NCBI GenBank assembly: GCA_016794625.1
Contig: JAEUGY010000070.1
Location: 62,001 to 126,000 of the forward strand
DNA: 64,000 bases
Direction of reading: 5' to 3'
Source of the DNA: Opitutaceae bacterium
Lineage (GTDB): Bacteria > Verrucomicrobiota > Verrucomicrobiia > Opitutales > Opitutaceae
How positions within the stretch are numbered: the first letter of the stretch is position 1; each line of letters begins with the position of its first letter. The notes below the pieces were generated by a model. It was not told the DNA's origin, searched no databases, and saw only the letters and a list, made by a program, of their open reading frames with translations. This document shows positions 51,466 through 60,030 of the stretch, in pieces. A program made the translations under genes and the position numbers.

Positions 51466-51566
51466 GAACGAGCGTAGAACGCGAGGGTCGCAAACGGATC
51501 CAGGAAAGTCGGGAAGGGTGGTGGCTAATCACCGCCCGTGCCTCCGGGGGAGCGGTGCCATTGGTG

Positions 51567-51595
51567 TTGACAAAACGGTGGCGAAAAGAGATTGA
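51567..51595 (+). promoter_or_regulatory. Candidate sigma-70 promoter of the aldolase-symporter-yidR operon
   Basis: A perfect TTGACA at 51567-51572 is followed after 17 bp by GATTGA (51590-51595), a poor -10. The position 130-160 bp upstream of the aldolase ATG, just before a LacI-type palindrome, supports a regulated promoter. Confidence 0.45.
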
Positions 51596-51596
51596 A

Positions 51597-51606
51597 AAAA
51601 CGTTTT
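51597..51606. promoter_or_regulatory. LacI-type operator palindrome AAAACGTTTT
   Basis: Ten-base perfect palindrome with the central CG typical of LacI/PurR/CcpA-type operators, placed just downstream of the candidate -10. GCGAAAA (51581-51587) and TTTTCGC (51603-51609) add outer symmetry. The LacI-family gene at 46715 is the natural candidate repressor. Confidence 0.5.
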
Positions 51607-51726
51607 CGCAAGGCCAGTCTGCCGAACCCACCCACCAGCCTGCTGGCGACACGAGATTCCCTCCGCGGATGCCTTGTGTCCCGTTGGTCGTGGTGCAGGC
51701 GGGTAGAGACCCTTTCCACTTTCATC

Positions 51727-52635
51727 ATGTCATCCTCCTACCAGCCGAAAGGCGTATACTCAGCCCAATGGATTCCGACGGATGCATCCGGTCGTATCGA
51801 CCGCGCTGCGCTGGCTCGCTTGATCGCGTTTGAACGCGGTCACGGGATCCATGGTATTCTCGCTCTGGGAAGCACCGGTGAGTTCCCTCAATTCAGTCTG
51901 GATGAACGCAAGATCGCCCTCGAACTCGTGGCTGAGCTTGCCGCTGGTTTGCCGGTCATCGCCAATGTCACCGACATCCGGCCCCGGGCTGCCGTCGAAT
52001 TGGGGAAGCGGGCCAAGGCCTTGGGGCTGCCGGCCATCGGATTGATGCCGCCGATGTTTTTCCCGGTTTCTCCCGCTGATCAGCTCGCTTACTTTCTGCA
52101 TGTGGCAGACCTGGTCGACTTGCCGGTGATGCTCTATAATTTTCCCGAACTGACGGGCAAACGCATCGATCTCAAGACAGTGGCGGCATTTGCAGATCGG
52201 GCGCCCATGTGTGCGATCAAGCAGAGCGGCGGGGAATTTGGTTACCACCGGGACCTTATCGCCCTGGGCAAGGAAAAGGGATTCGGGGTCATGTCGGGTG
52301 CGGACACGCGGCTCGCCGAGGTCTTTGCTCTGGGAGCTGCGGGCGCCATCGGCGGTTTGGTGAATATTGTGCCCGACCTGATGGTGCGCATTTATCAGGC
52401 CTGCAACGCAGGCTGTGCGGATCGCATCACGGGCACCTCCGCCCAGATGGTCGAAGTGGGGCGGCTGGTCGATCAACTCACCTTTCCGCTCAATGTGGCG
52501 GCGGGAATGGAAGCGCGAGGCTTGCCCACCGGCGTGCCCAAGATGATTGTGTCCCCGGAATCCCACCTTCTCTACCAGAAGATCGTTGGCGAGGCCCGAG
52601 CCTTCTTTCAGACCAATGGTCTCGCCCCAGCCTGA
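51727..52635 (+). CDS. DapA-family aldolase/dehydratase, probably for 2-keto-3-deoxy sugar acids
   Basis: 302 aa from the ATG at 51727. Class I TIM-barrel with GSTGEFPQF, Tyr137 in VMLYNFPELTG and the Schiff-base Lys165 in CAIKQSGGE. The tail differs from biosynthetic DapA (33982), and the genes around it (UxaA, HpaI aldolase, symporter) point to sugar-acid breakdown, for example cleavage of a 2-keto-3-deoxy acid to pyruvate and an aldehyde. N-acetylneuraminate lyase-like activity is an alternative. Followed after 6 bp by the symporter gene. Confidence 0.88.
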   Translation: MSSSYQPKGVYSAQWIPTDASGRIDRAALARLIAFERGHGIHGILALGSTGEFPQFSLDERKIALELVAELAAGLPVIANVTDIRPRAAVELGKRAKALGLPAIGLMPPMFFPVSPADQLAYFLHVADLVDLPVMLYNFPELTGKRIDLKTVAAFADRAPMCAIKQSGGEFGYHRDLIALGKEKGFGVMSGADTRLAEVFALGAAGAIGGLVNIVPDLMVRIYQACNAGCADRITGTSAQMVEVGRLVDQLTFPLNVAAGMEARGLPTGVPKMIVSPESHLLYQKIVGEARAFFQTNGLAPA

Positions 52636-52641
52636 CCACTC

Positions 52642-54159
52642 ATGCCCCCTACCGCCGCACCCGACCTCGTCCGCACCCTCTCCGGTGTAGATCTAGTCGT
52701 ACTATTGGTCTACCTGGTCGGTGTCACGGGAGTGGGTTGTCTATTCTACTGGCGCAACCGGAATTCAGAGCAGTACATGTCGGCGGGGCGTTCGCTGCCC
52801 GGCTGGGTGGTGGGGCTTTCCATTTTCGGTTCGTACGTCAGCAGCATCAGTTTCCTTGCGAATCCAGGAAAGTCCTACGGAGGTGACTGGAATGCGTTTG
52901 TCTTTGCGCTGACGCTTCCTCTGGCGGCTTTCGTTGCGGTGCGGTGGTTCGTGCCGTTTTATCGCGGCACCGGTGAGGTGTCGGCCTACCAGCACCTGGA
53001 GAATCGCTTCGGCCCCTGGGCTCGAAGCTATGCGGTGGTGTGCTACATGCTCACTCAAATCGCGCGCCTTGGCACCATCCTCTACCTGTTGGCCCTCGCG
53101 CTGGTTCCTTTGACCGGATTCGACATCCGGACGATCATCATCGTGGTAGGCCTGATCATCATTGTCTACCCACTCCTCGGAGGCACCGAGGCCGTGATCT
53201 GGACCGGGGTGGTTCAAGCGGTTGTGTTGGTGGGAGGGGCGCTCGCCGTGGTGGTGACCCTTCTGCTCGGCATGCCGGAGGGGCCGGGTCAGATCTTCAC
53301 GATGGCGATGGAGAAGAACAAATTCAGCCTCGGCAGTTTTTCCGGCGTGTTGGACCAACCGACGTTCTGGGTGGTGCTCATCTACGGACTCGCGATCAAT
53401 CTCCAGAATTTCGGCATCGATCAGAGTTACGTCCAGCGCTACATCACGGCTAAATCAGACCGGGCCGCCCGTCGAAGTGTGTGGATTGGCGCACTTCTCT
53501 ATCTGCCCATCGGCGGAGCGTTTTTCTTCATCGGCACTGCATTGTGGGCGTTCTACCAGACCCATCCGGAGTTGCTTGCGCCCAGTCTGAATGCAGCGGC
53601 CCACCCCGATGCAGTGTTTCCCTATTATATCAGCCGACAGTTGCCGGCGGGTCTCGCCGGACTGGTGGTGGCTGGCCTGTGTGCTGCCGCCATGGATTCC
53701 AACCTCAACTGCATGTCGACGCTGTTTCTCAAGGACCTTTACCTGCGGTACCTGCGTCCCCGGGCCAGTGAACGGGAGTCCATGCGGGTGCTGCACGGTT
53801 CGACGCTGGGGTTTGGTCTGATCAGCATTGGCGCGGCACTGGCGATGATCAGCATCAAGAGTGCGCTGGATACCTGGTGGCAATTGGCAGGCATCCTTGG
53901 CGGTGGCATGCTCGGACTTTTCCTGCTGGGCATGATCACGCGCGCTTCCACCAACCGGGCGGCGGTGGTGGGAGTGGTGACCGGCCTGGTGGTCATCGTG
54001 TGGATGACGTTTTCGCCCGGCATGGCGGGCCTGCCGGCCGCCCTACGCAGCCCTTTCCATGGTTTTCTCATCATCGTCTTTGGCACAGCGGCGATCCTGG
54101 TCGCGGGCCTGCTGGTCACGGCGCTCTCCAAACGCGTCGCGGACCGCGTTCGGGGTTGA
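52642..54159 (+). CDS. Sodium:solute symporter (SSS family)
   Basis: 505 aa, with about 13 hydrophobic helices. Family features are the N-terminal helix followed by SEQYMSAGRSLPGWVVGLSI, then FGSYVSSISFLANPG in helix 1-2, and GLAGLVVAGLCAAAMDSNLN in the helix-8/9 region where sodium is bound. It imports a solute with sodium across the inner membrane. Operon position after a sugar-acid aldolase suggests a sugar acid or related solute. Confidence 0.93.
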   Translation: MPPTAAPDLVRTLSGVDLVVLLVYLVGVTGVGCLFYWRNRNSEQYMSAGRSLPGWVVGLSIFGSYVSSISFLANPGKSYGGDWNAFVFALTLPLAAFVAVRWFVPFYRGTGEVSAYQHLENRFGPWARSYAVVCYMLTQIARLGTILYLLALALVPLTGFDIRTIIIVVGLIIIVYPLLGGTEAVIWTGVVQAVVLVGGALAVVVTLLLGMPEGPGQIFTMAMEKNKFSLGSFSGVLDQPTFWVVLIYGLAINLQNFGIDQSYVQRYITAKSDRAARRSVWIGALLYLPIGGAFFFIGTALWAFYQTHPELLAPSLNAAAHPDAVFPYYISRQLPAGLAGLVVAGLCAAAMDSNLNCMSTLFLKDLYLRYLRPRASERESMRVLHGSTLGFGLISIGAALAMISIKSALDTWWQLAGILGGGMLGLFLLGMITRASTNRAAVVGVVTGLVVIVWMTFSPGMAGLPAALRSPFHGFLIIVFGTAAILVAGLLVTALSKRVADRVRG

Positions 54160-54196
54160 AGGAGGATCCCGGCGCTGGCTTGCCGCGGCGCTGGCC

Positions 54197-55534
54197 GTGG
54201 TGTCTTCTCTCGGCGTGTTCGCCACCGAGCGTCAACTGACCTTTGAGCCGAAGGGCCATCTCCTCACCAACACCCAGGTGTGGTCCTCCGACGGTGCGTG
54301 GATTGTCTACGATACGCGTTCCCGCGATGACCAATTCACAGCCACCACGATTGAACGGGTGCATGTCTCATCCGGGCGAATCGAGGTCCTGTATCGGACG
54401 AGCGCGGATGCCGCGTGCGGGGTGGTCACCACCGATCCACAGCGCGACCGCGTCATTTTCATCCACGGTCCGGAACACCCCGTGGCTGACTGGTCGTACG
54501 GCCCGAGTCGGCGGCGCGGAGTGATTGTCGAAGGAAGCCAGCCCGGTGTGGCTCAGGCGTTCGATGCCATGACCTACGCGCCTCCGTTTGTGCCTGGGGC
54601 GTTGCGCGGCGGTTCCCATGTGCACGTCTTTAGTCCGGACGGCGCGTTGGTCAGCTTCACCTACGAAGACGAGGTTTTACAGCGTCTGGGGTCCGGAGGC
54701 GGGGCGTTGCTCCACGACCTGAACCAAAGGAATGTTGGCGTTGCCGTCTTTTCCGGACAGGTGCGCGTGAACCGTAACCATCCGAGAAACCACGATGGGG
54801 GTTGGTTTTCCGTGCTGGTGACACGTACGGTCAATCGTCCTGTGCCAGGAACCGACGAGATCTCGCGCGCCTGCGAGGAAGGTTGGATTGGGCGGGAGGG
54901 TTACCTCCGGCCCGATGGATCGCGGCAGAAGCGTGCACTCGCGTTTCAGGGAACGGTGGTGACAACGCAGGGTGAGAGTCATCCCGAGGTCTATGTGGTC
55001 GATTTGCCGGAAGACTTGACCATCGCGGGTGACCATCCGCTCGAAGGCACCGCGACGACTCGGCCGGCGCCTCCCCAAGGAGTCCAGCAGCGGCGATTGA
55101 CGTTCACATCTGACCGCCGTTTTCCAGGCCTGGCGACGAGCCCGCGGCACTGGCTGCGTTCTGCTCCGGACGGAGGCACGATCGCGTTCCTGATGAAGGA
55201 CGATTCAGGGGTGGTTCAACTATGGACGGTGCCCACGGCGGGAGGGCCTCCGCGACAAGTGACCACTGGGCAGTACCCCATCACCTCCGCGTTTACGTGG
55301 AGTCCGGATGGCCGGGGAGTGGTGCATGGGCTTGATCGGTCGATTTGCTACACCGACATGACGACGGGGAAAACGCGTCGTCTCACCGAGGCGTCGCCGG
55401 ATCCGGCCGCGGCGCCGCGTCCGTTTGCCTGTGTGGTTTCACCGGATGGCCGCCAGGTGGCCTACACCCGGCCGGTCGCGTCACCTGCCGGAATGCACGA
55501 TCAGATTTTCGTCGTGGCACTGACCACCGAATGA
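54197..55534 (+). CDS. YidR-family (DUF3748) beta-propeller protein
   Basis: 445 aa from a GTG at 54197. The match to E. coli YidR, from memory of that family, runs throughout: QLTFEPKGHLLTNTQVWS, VIFIHGPEHPV, RRGVIVEG, LRGGSHVHVFSPDGALVSFTY, DEISRACEEGW, and RHWLRSAPDGGTIAFLMKD. It is a TolB-like propeller of unknown function. The start is unclear: the frame is open up to an ATG at 54059 inside the symporter gene, and a strong AAGGAGG at 54159-54165 has no in-frame start within normal distance. Co-transcribed with the symporter and aldolase. Confidence 0.85.
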   Translation: MVSSLGVFATERQLTFEPKGHLLTNTQVWSSDGAWIVYDTRSRDDQFTATTIERVHVSSGRIEVLYRTSADAACGVVTTDPQRDRVIFIHGPEHPVADWSYGPSRRRGVIVEGSQPGVAQAFDAMTYAPPFVPGALRGGSHVHVFSPDGALVSFTYEDEVLQRLGSGGGALLHDLNQRNVGVAVFSGQVRVNRNHPRNHDGGWFSVLVTRTVNRPVPGTDEISRACEEGWIGREGYLRPDGSRQKRALAFQGTVVTTQGESHPEVYVVDLPEDLTIAGDHPLEGTATTRPAPPQGVQQRRLTFTSDRRFPGLATSPRHWLRSAPDGGTIAFLMKDDSGVVQLWTVPTAGGPPRQVTTGQYPITSAFTWSPDGRGVVHGLDRSICYTDMTTGKTRRLTEASPDPAAAPRPFACVVSPDGRQVAYTRPVASPAGMHDQIFVVALTTE

Positions 55535-55553
55535 AGGGCCCGGGCTTGAGGCC

Positions 55554-55586
55554 GGTGAGTCGCCGCAGCATAACGGGCGGCTCACC
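55554..55586. terminator. Hairpin between convergent yidR-like and FG-GAP genes
   Basis: GGTGAGTCGCC (55554-55564) pairs with GGCGGCTCACC (55576-55586) through 10 Watson-Crick pairs and one T-G pair, with an 11-base loop. It fills the gap between two converging stops. No T-tract is present, so it may be an atypical terminator. Confidence 0.5.
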
Positions 55587-55609
55587 GATCATCGACGGGG
55601 GCGTGAGGC

Positions 55610-57598
55610 TTACGGTTCGTTCGTGAGGTGATAGAAGAAGCCGTCTTCCGCACCGATCACGAGGACGGCTGCCTTGCCGTTCCAGCGCGCGAGGGTTGGC
55701 GTGGTCGAGTGGGCGGCCAGCAGATGCCGGTGAACGGGGCCTGTATCCTTAAATCTCCAACGACCCTCGGCATCGCGACCCAGCCCTTGCAACACATTGA
55801 CGTTGGTATCGCTGTTGACTAGGAGATCCAGCTGCCCGTCGCCGTTCCAGTCGTGGAACGTAAACGTGCGACGCCCGCTGGCGCCTGCATTGCGTTCGTT
55901 CAGCCGCAGAAGTCCTGAAATCTGATTCCGCGGGCGGCCGCTGCCATCATAGGCGGAGATACCCTCGCCCCAGAAGACGCGTTGCGGGGGCAGGAGCACC
56001 CGTTTCTTCCCCGAATCGAGACGGCGCTCGAACAGACAGAGGTAACCCTCAGCGTCGAGCATGACGAGATCCGGAAGACCGTCTTTGTTCCAATCGATCA
56101 CCTTGGGAGTCGTGCGCCACTGAGTCACCAAGGTCTTTTGCTCTGGCGTCCACCAAACCCACGAGGGTTTGGGAGTCGCCCCGGACCACTCCACCATGAT
56201 CGGCTGCGCGGGCGCGAGCCGAGGCTGGGTGGGAGTGCCAATATTGCGATAGACCAGAACCTTCCCCCAAATGCCGTTGGTAATGACGTCGAGCAGACCG
56301 TCTCCGTCCCAATCGGCAACATTGGGATTGGTGTAACCCCATTTCGCCTCCGCCGGTCCTTGGATGGATCCATTGGGCCCGGCCAGCTCGCGCAGGACGG
56401 AATCACCTGCCGCGAGATAGACCGGGGCGGCCCAACGCTGCGGGGTTCCGCCGAGATTCTTGATGAAGCCAATGTAGCCGGCCGTATTCCCGACAATGAG
56501 ATCTTCGAGTCCGTCGGCGTCCCAATCGACGCTGACAGGGGCGGAGAGGGCGCCGAACTTGATGCTGTCAGCGTGCTGACGGAAGTAACGCGGGGGCAGA
56601 AACTGGGGCAGACCGTCGATGATTTCGCCGGTCCCTTCGATCAGGGCGACACGACCATCCTCGTCACCCACCACCAGATCGTAGTGTCCGTCCCGGTTGA
56701 AATCCACCGCTACGGGGGCGATCATGCACAAATCCATCGTCAGGCGCCGTCCGGCCGACTGGAGCCGGCGTCCCGGCGCGTAACGGGGTTCCCGGCTGGT
56801 TCCGATGTTTTGGAAATAGGTAAAGCCGTCGAGAAACTCACCGCAGAGAAGGTCGAGGTCGCCGTCCCGATCGAAGTCGGCGAAGCTGGGTGACGGCATG
56901 CCGAAGACATCCACGGGTTTCCCGTCGGTGGTCTGCAGTTTTTCCGGGGCCTGGTAATCCGGCTGCTGATCGGTGCCCCGGTTCCGTAACAGATAGACGT
57001 ACCCGCGCAGCGGTCCGTTCTTCCAGGTGCCTTGTGCCGTCCAGGCGTCGTCCCAGCCGTAGTCGCCCCAAAAATCGATGCCGACGGCGAGATCCAGCAC
57101 ACCGTTGCCGTCAAAATCGACAAACTTCCATTGATTCGCACGGATGCGCCCCTCGGCGAGATGGATCTTTTCCGGGTCGCCCAACGGCACGGCCTTCTCC
57201 AATCCCGTCTGCTTGAAATCCGGATGGTAGTTCCCGGCTGTGGTCACCCGGGGCTGGCCATTGACATAGGAAACCTGGGGAGACCGCCCCGCCGGCCCCA
57301 TCCTCCGTCCCGGAGAGAAGATCGGGAGGTGGGTGACCGGGTCGATTTCCCCTGTATTGAGAAACACGTAGACGCCGTTCGAAGGCTTGTCGGTGCAGGC
57401 GACCACCAAGTCCATGAGACCGTCGTCGTTGAAGTCCATGGGCAGGGGCCAGGCCCACAGCCCCACGCCCAGATCAACCAGCAACCCTGGGTTGTTGTAT
57501 TTGAGCTGAGACATGCGTTCGTCCGCGGGAGCGGACGGAACGCAGAGAAGGACGGTGAGCGTCCAGCCGGCCAGGAAACGAAAGCGAGACGAGATCAC
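55610..57598 (-). CDS. Secreted FG-GAP/VCBS repeat protein
   Basis: 662 aa with a signal peptide (about residues 8-26, LAGWTLTVLLCVPSAPADE). At least seven FG-GAP/VCBS-type repeats with the calcium-binding D-x-D-x-D-G pattern follow, for example MDFNDDGLMDLVVAC, VDFDGNGVLDLAVG, ADFDRDGDLDLLCG, VDFNRDGHYDLVVG, VDWDADGLEDLIVG and ADWDGDGLLDVITNG. Such propellers bind extracellular glycans or partners. It lies 2 bp after the TonB-dependent receptor gene, so it may be the surface partner of that receptor, in a place where Bacteroidota would have a SusD protein. The glycan is unknown. Confidence 0.88.
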   Translation of the reverse strand: MISSRFRFLAGWTLTVLLCVPSAPADERMSQLKYNNPGLLVDLGVGLWAWPLPMDFNDDGLMDLVVACTDKPSNGVYVFLNTGEIDPVTHLPIFSPGRRMGPAGRSPQVSYVNGQPRVTTAGNYHPDFKQTGLEKAVPLGDPEKIHLAEGRIRANQWKFVDFDGNGVLDLAVGIDFWGDYGWDDAWTAQGTWKNGPLRGYVYLLRNRGTDQQPDYQAPEKLQTTDGKPVDVFGMPSPSFADFDRDGDLDLLCGEFLDGFTYFQNIGTSREPRYAPGRRLQSAGRRLTMDLCMIAPVAVDFNRDGHYDLVVGDEDGRVALIEGTGEIIDGLPQFLPPRYFRQHADSIKFGALSAPVSVDWDADGLEDLIVGNTAGYIGFIKNLGGTPQRWAAPVYLAAGDSVLRELAGPNGSIQGPAEAKWGYTNPNVADWDGDGLLDVITNGIWGKVLVYRNIGTPTQPRLAPAQPIMVEWSGATPKPSWVWWTPEQKTLVTQWRTTPKVIDWNKDGLPDLVMLDAEGYLCLFERRLDSGKKRVLLPPQRVFWGEGISAYDGSGRPRNQISGLLRLNERNAGASGRRTFTFHDWNGDGQLDLLVNSDTNVNVLQGLGRDAEGRWRFKDTGPVHRHLLAAHSTTPTLARWNGKAAVLVIGAEDGFFYHLTNEP

Positions 57599-57600
57599 GG

Positions 57601-59889
57601 CTAGAACTGGGTGCTCGCGCTGAAGCGGATGGTGCGCGGGGCCTGATCGCGCGTGATGTAGAACGGGGCGCTGTCGAGGTTGGTCACCATCAAGTCAAAG
57701 TTGTACGACTTCCACCGATAGGCCACGCCCGCGTCGTAACTGCGCTGCGAGTCAGGAATCTTGGTCAGTCCAAAGCCGGTCAGTTGGGTGAGCAAGGGGC
57801 CCACCGCAGAGATGCCGGCCTTGATTTCCCAGCCCAGATTGCGTTCGTTGCGGAAGCTGTACTTCGCGAAAACATTGGCGTTCCACTCGGGGGCGAAGCG
57901 AAGGGGGATCGTTCCCGGATTGGAGGCGGTGGTCCATCCGAGGCTGTTCTGCTGGCCGGTGAAGGCCTGGCTGGTCGTCATGTCCGTGTAGTTGGCGATC
58001 AGGCTCAGGCGATCCGTGATGCTGCCGAACGCGCTGAACTCCCAACCCTTCGATTTCGCTCCTTGGATCTCGGTTTGAGTGCCGAAGGTGACCTGCGAGC
58101 CCTGGGATGTACCATTGGCAAGGATGTTCACGACGCTTCCGGTGCGGATCATCTCCCAGTAGTTGAAGGCGAACGAAAGGCGCCCCTGGAAGGCTTCGCC
58201 CTTGACGCCGAATTCCTTGAGTTCGGTCAGCGGACTGACCGTGAAGAATTCCGAGAGACGGGGGTCACCGGCCAGCAGACCGTTGTAGCGCTGGATGGTG
58301 CGGGTGGCATCATTCTGCACACTCTTGACCGCGTAGACCGCAAATTGCGGGCGGATCTTGTAGGTCACGCCGTACCGGTAGGAGTTGAGCGTGGTGTTGG
58401 CTCCACTGGCGCGCACACCGGTCACGCGATTGCGGGTTTCGGTGACTTCGTGATCGGAGCGGAGTCCGCCAGTCAGGATCAGGCGTTTGTCGAAGAACTG
58501 CAGGTCCTGCTGCCCGAAAAGGCCGAAACTATAGGAATCGGACTCGGTGTAGCTGGTGCGAGCGAGATTGCTGGTCCGGCGACCGTTGTAGAACGATTCG
58601 CTGAATCCCGCGGCTTTCATCGCCGCCATGTTGAGCGTGTTGAACGGCGCGTCGGGAACTCCGGTGTAGTTGGAGGATTCGCTGGCACCGTCATCATAGG
58701 AGTATCCGACCATGCTCATGCCATCGAACCAGTTGCGAACCGAGTACTTGGCAATGAGATCGCCCTGTCCGGTCGATCCGCGGCGCCAGCCAATGTTGCC
58801 CGTGTATTGGGAATTGGCGGTGGTGCGGGTATTGTCCTCGCCGGTGTACGTGAAGGTGTTGTTGCTGAAGTAGCGCAGATTTCCAACCTGCCGGAAGTAG
58901 AGCCAGTCAAAGAACTCGTGCGTGAAGAAGAGCGAGAGATTGGCGACGTCCGTCTTATCCTCGCTGCCGGGCCCCGCGATATTGAAGTTGTAGGGCAGTC
59001 CCAGCGCCGTGATGGGATCGGTGGAATTGTTGAAAATCGGCACGAGGCGCCGCAGGCGCTCGGGATAGACCGCGAATCCATGACCCTCCTCGCGGGACGG
59101 AGTGTTGAACTTGAGCAACTCGGATACGAGGATCAGATCGGTTTTCGGCGAGATCTGCCACTTGACGGAGGGATAGACCGCCAGATTCTTGACGTTTTGG
59201 AACTGGATGTAGTCCTCACCGTCCTGCCAGGAGCCGGCCACACGCGCCGCCAGCTTCTTGCTGCCGGCGAAGGAATAGTTGCTGTCGAACTCGATGCGAT
59301 TCATGATCGCATCGCTCTCGTCCATGCTGAACGCGTACTTGACGGAGGTGGTGTTGAGCCCGAGTTCAGGCTTCTTGAGGATGAAGTTGAGCAGGCCTGT
59401 GCCGCCGGCGCGGCCCTGCACCGCCGACGGCGGTCCTTTGACGACTTCCAGCCGGTCATAGCCTACCAGGTCGCGTTTATTGTTCCCCATGCGCACACCG
59501 TCCACAGAGATGGATCCGTTCGTTTCAAAACCCCGCAGGTTCACGCCATCTCCAGAGCCCGCGTGGCGGTTCCGCACATAGACGTTCGCGACATAGCGGA
59601 AGGATTGATCAAATGAAACGGCGCCCACGTCGTCCCAGAATTCCTTCGTCACAATGTCCACGGACTGCGGAATCTCGAGCAGCGGCGTGTTGGTGCGCGT
59701 TGCCGTGGAGGCAGTGGTGACCTTGTAACCGGTGGACTTTTCAGCCGTCACGGAAAACGGCTGAAGTTGAACCGTTTCGCCCGCAAGGGAGGCGGCGCCG
59801 GGCGCGGCGACCTGGGCCGAGAGGACGGGAGAAAGCAGGGTGGTGGAACCTGCGAGGAGAGAGCACGCGAGCAGTCGTGATGGAATCAT
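57601..59889 (-). CDS. TonB-dependent outer-membrane receptor
   Basis: 762 aa with a signal peptide (LLACSLLAGSTTLLSPVLSA). The plug domain has ATRTNTPLLEIPQSVDIVTK, GDGVNLRGFETNGSISVDGV and GYDRLEVVKGPPSAVQGRAG. A long series of beta-strand segments and a terminal aromatic residue (FSASTQF) show a complete 22-strand-type barrel. It imports a ligand with energy from TonB. The sequence type resembles siderophore receptors, but the operon with an FG-GAP protein and the divergent sugar ABC importer suggest a carbohydrate or its complex. Confidence 0.9.
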   Translation of the reverse strand: MIPSRLLACSLLAGSTTLLSPVLSAQVAAPGAASLAGETVQLQPFSVTAEKSTGYKVTTASTATRTNTPLLEIPQSVDIVTKEFWDDVGAVSFDQSFRYVANVYVRNRHAGSGDGVNLRGFETNGSISVDGVRMGNNKRDLVGYDRLEVVKGPPSAVQGRAGGTGLLNFILKKPELGLNTTSVKYAFSMDESDAIMNRIEFDSNYSFAGSKKLAARVAGSWQDGEDYIQFQNVKNLAVYPSVKWQISPKTDLILVSELLKFNTPSREEGHGFAVYPERLRRLVPIFNNSTDPITALGLPYNFNIAGPGSEDKTDVANLSLFFTHEFFDWLYFRQVGNLRYFSNNTFTYTGEDNTRTTANSQYTGNIGWRRGSTGQGDLIAKYSVRNWFDGMSMVGYSYDDGASESSNYTGVPDAPFNTLNMAAMKAAGFSESFYNGRRTSNLARTSYTESDSYSFGLFGQQDLQFFDKRLILTGGLRSDHEVTETRNRVTGVRASGANTTLNSYRYGVTYKIRPQFAVYAVKSVQNDATRTIQRYNGLLAGDPRLSEFFTVSPLTELKEFGVKGEAFQGRLSFAFNYWEMIRTGSVVNILANGTSQGSQVTFGTQTEIQGAKSKGWEFSAFGSITDRLSLIANYTDMTTSQAFTGQQNSLGWTTASNPGTIPLRFAPEWNANVFAKYSFRNERNLGWEIKAGISAVGPLLTQLTGFGLTKIPDSQRSYDAGVAYRWKSYNFDLMVTNLDSAPFYITRDQAPRTIRFSASTQF

Positions 59890-59992
59890 GGACGCCGAAG
59901 GTTAGGGGTGGAAGGGGGGTGACCGGGGAGTTGCAGGGAGCGGCTCGCGCCTACTCCTGCCGGACACTCGACAAGGGGGACCTCCCTCATCT

Positions 59993-60008
59993 GCTAAATG
60001 GATTTAGC
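59993..60008. promoter_or_regulatory. Operator-like palindrome GCTAAAT-GG-ATTTAGC
   Basis: Perfect 7-bp arms around GG, covering the candidate -10 of the TonB-receptor promoter, 104 bp upstream of its ATG. The position is that of a repressor site. It also lies between the divergent ABC importer and receptor operons and could control both. Confidence 0.6.
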
Positions 60009-60028
60009 AAAGACAAGCCATTTGTCAA
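60001..60028 (-). promoter_or_regulatory. Candidate sigma-70 promoter of the TonB receptor and FG-GAP genes
   Basis: On the minus strand a perfect TTGACA (60028-60023) is followed after 16 bp by TAAATC (60006-60001). It overlaps a 7+7 palindrome (59993-60008) at the -10 and a 5+1+5 inverted repeat ATTTGTCAAAT (60020-60030) at the -35. The distance to the receptor ATG at 59889 is about 110 bp. Confidence 0.5.
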
Positions 60029-60030
60029 AT
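60020..60030. promoter_or_regulatory. Inverted repeat ATTTG-T-CAAAT over the -35 of the receptor promoter
   Basis: Perfect 5-bp arms around one base. It covers the TTGACA -35 on the minus strand and lies 11 bp from the longer palindrome. AT-rich sequence here stands out from its GC-rich surroundings. Confidence 0.35.

Larger units (their letters stand above)
51413..51726. other. 314-bp regulatory gap before the aldolase-symporter operon
   Basis: Contains a perfect inverted repeat at 51451-51465, three GAACG repeats in the same area (51453, 51466, 51477), a TTGACA hexamer at 51567 and a LacI-type palindrome at 51597. No protein gene is convincing: the frame upstream of the aldolase ATG is open from 51592 but carries no domain. 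Confidence 0.6.

Noticed and set aside
57784..59616. 610-codon plus-strand frame
   Set aside because: Antisense shadow of the TonB-dependent receptor, caused by high GC. Composition is Glu/Gly/Arg/Val-rich with no domain.
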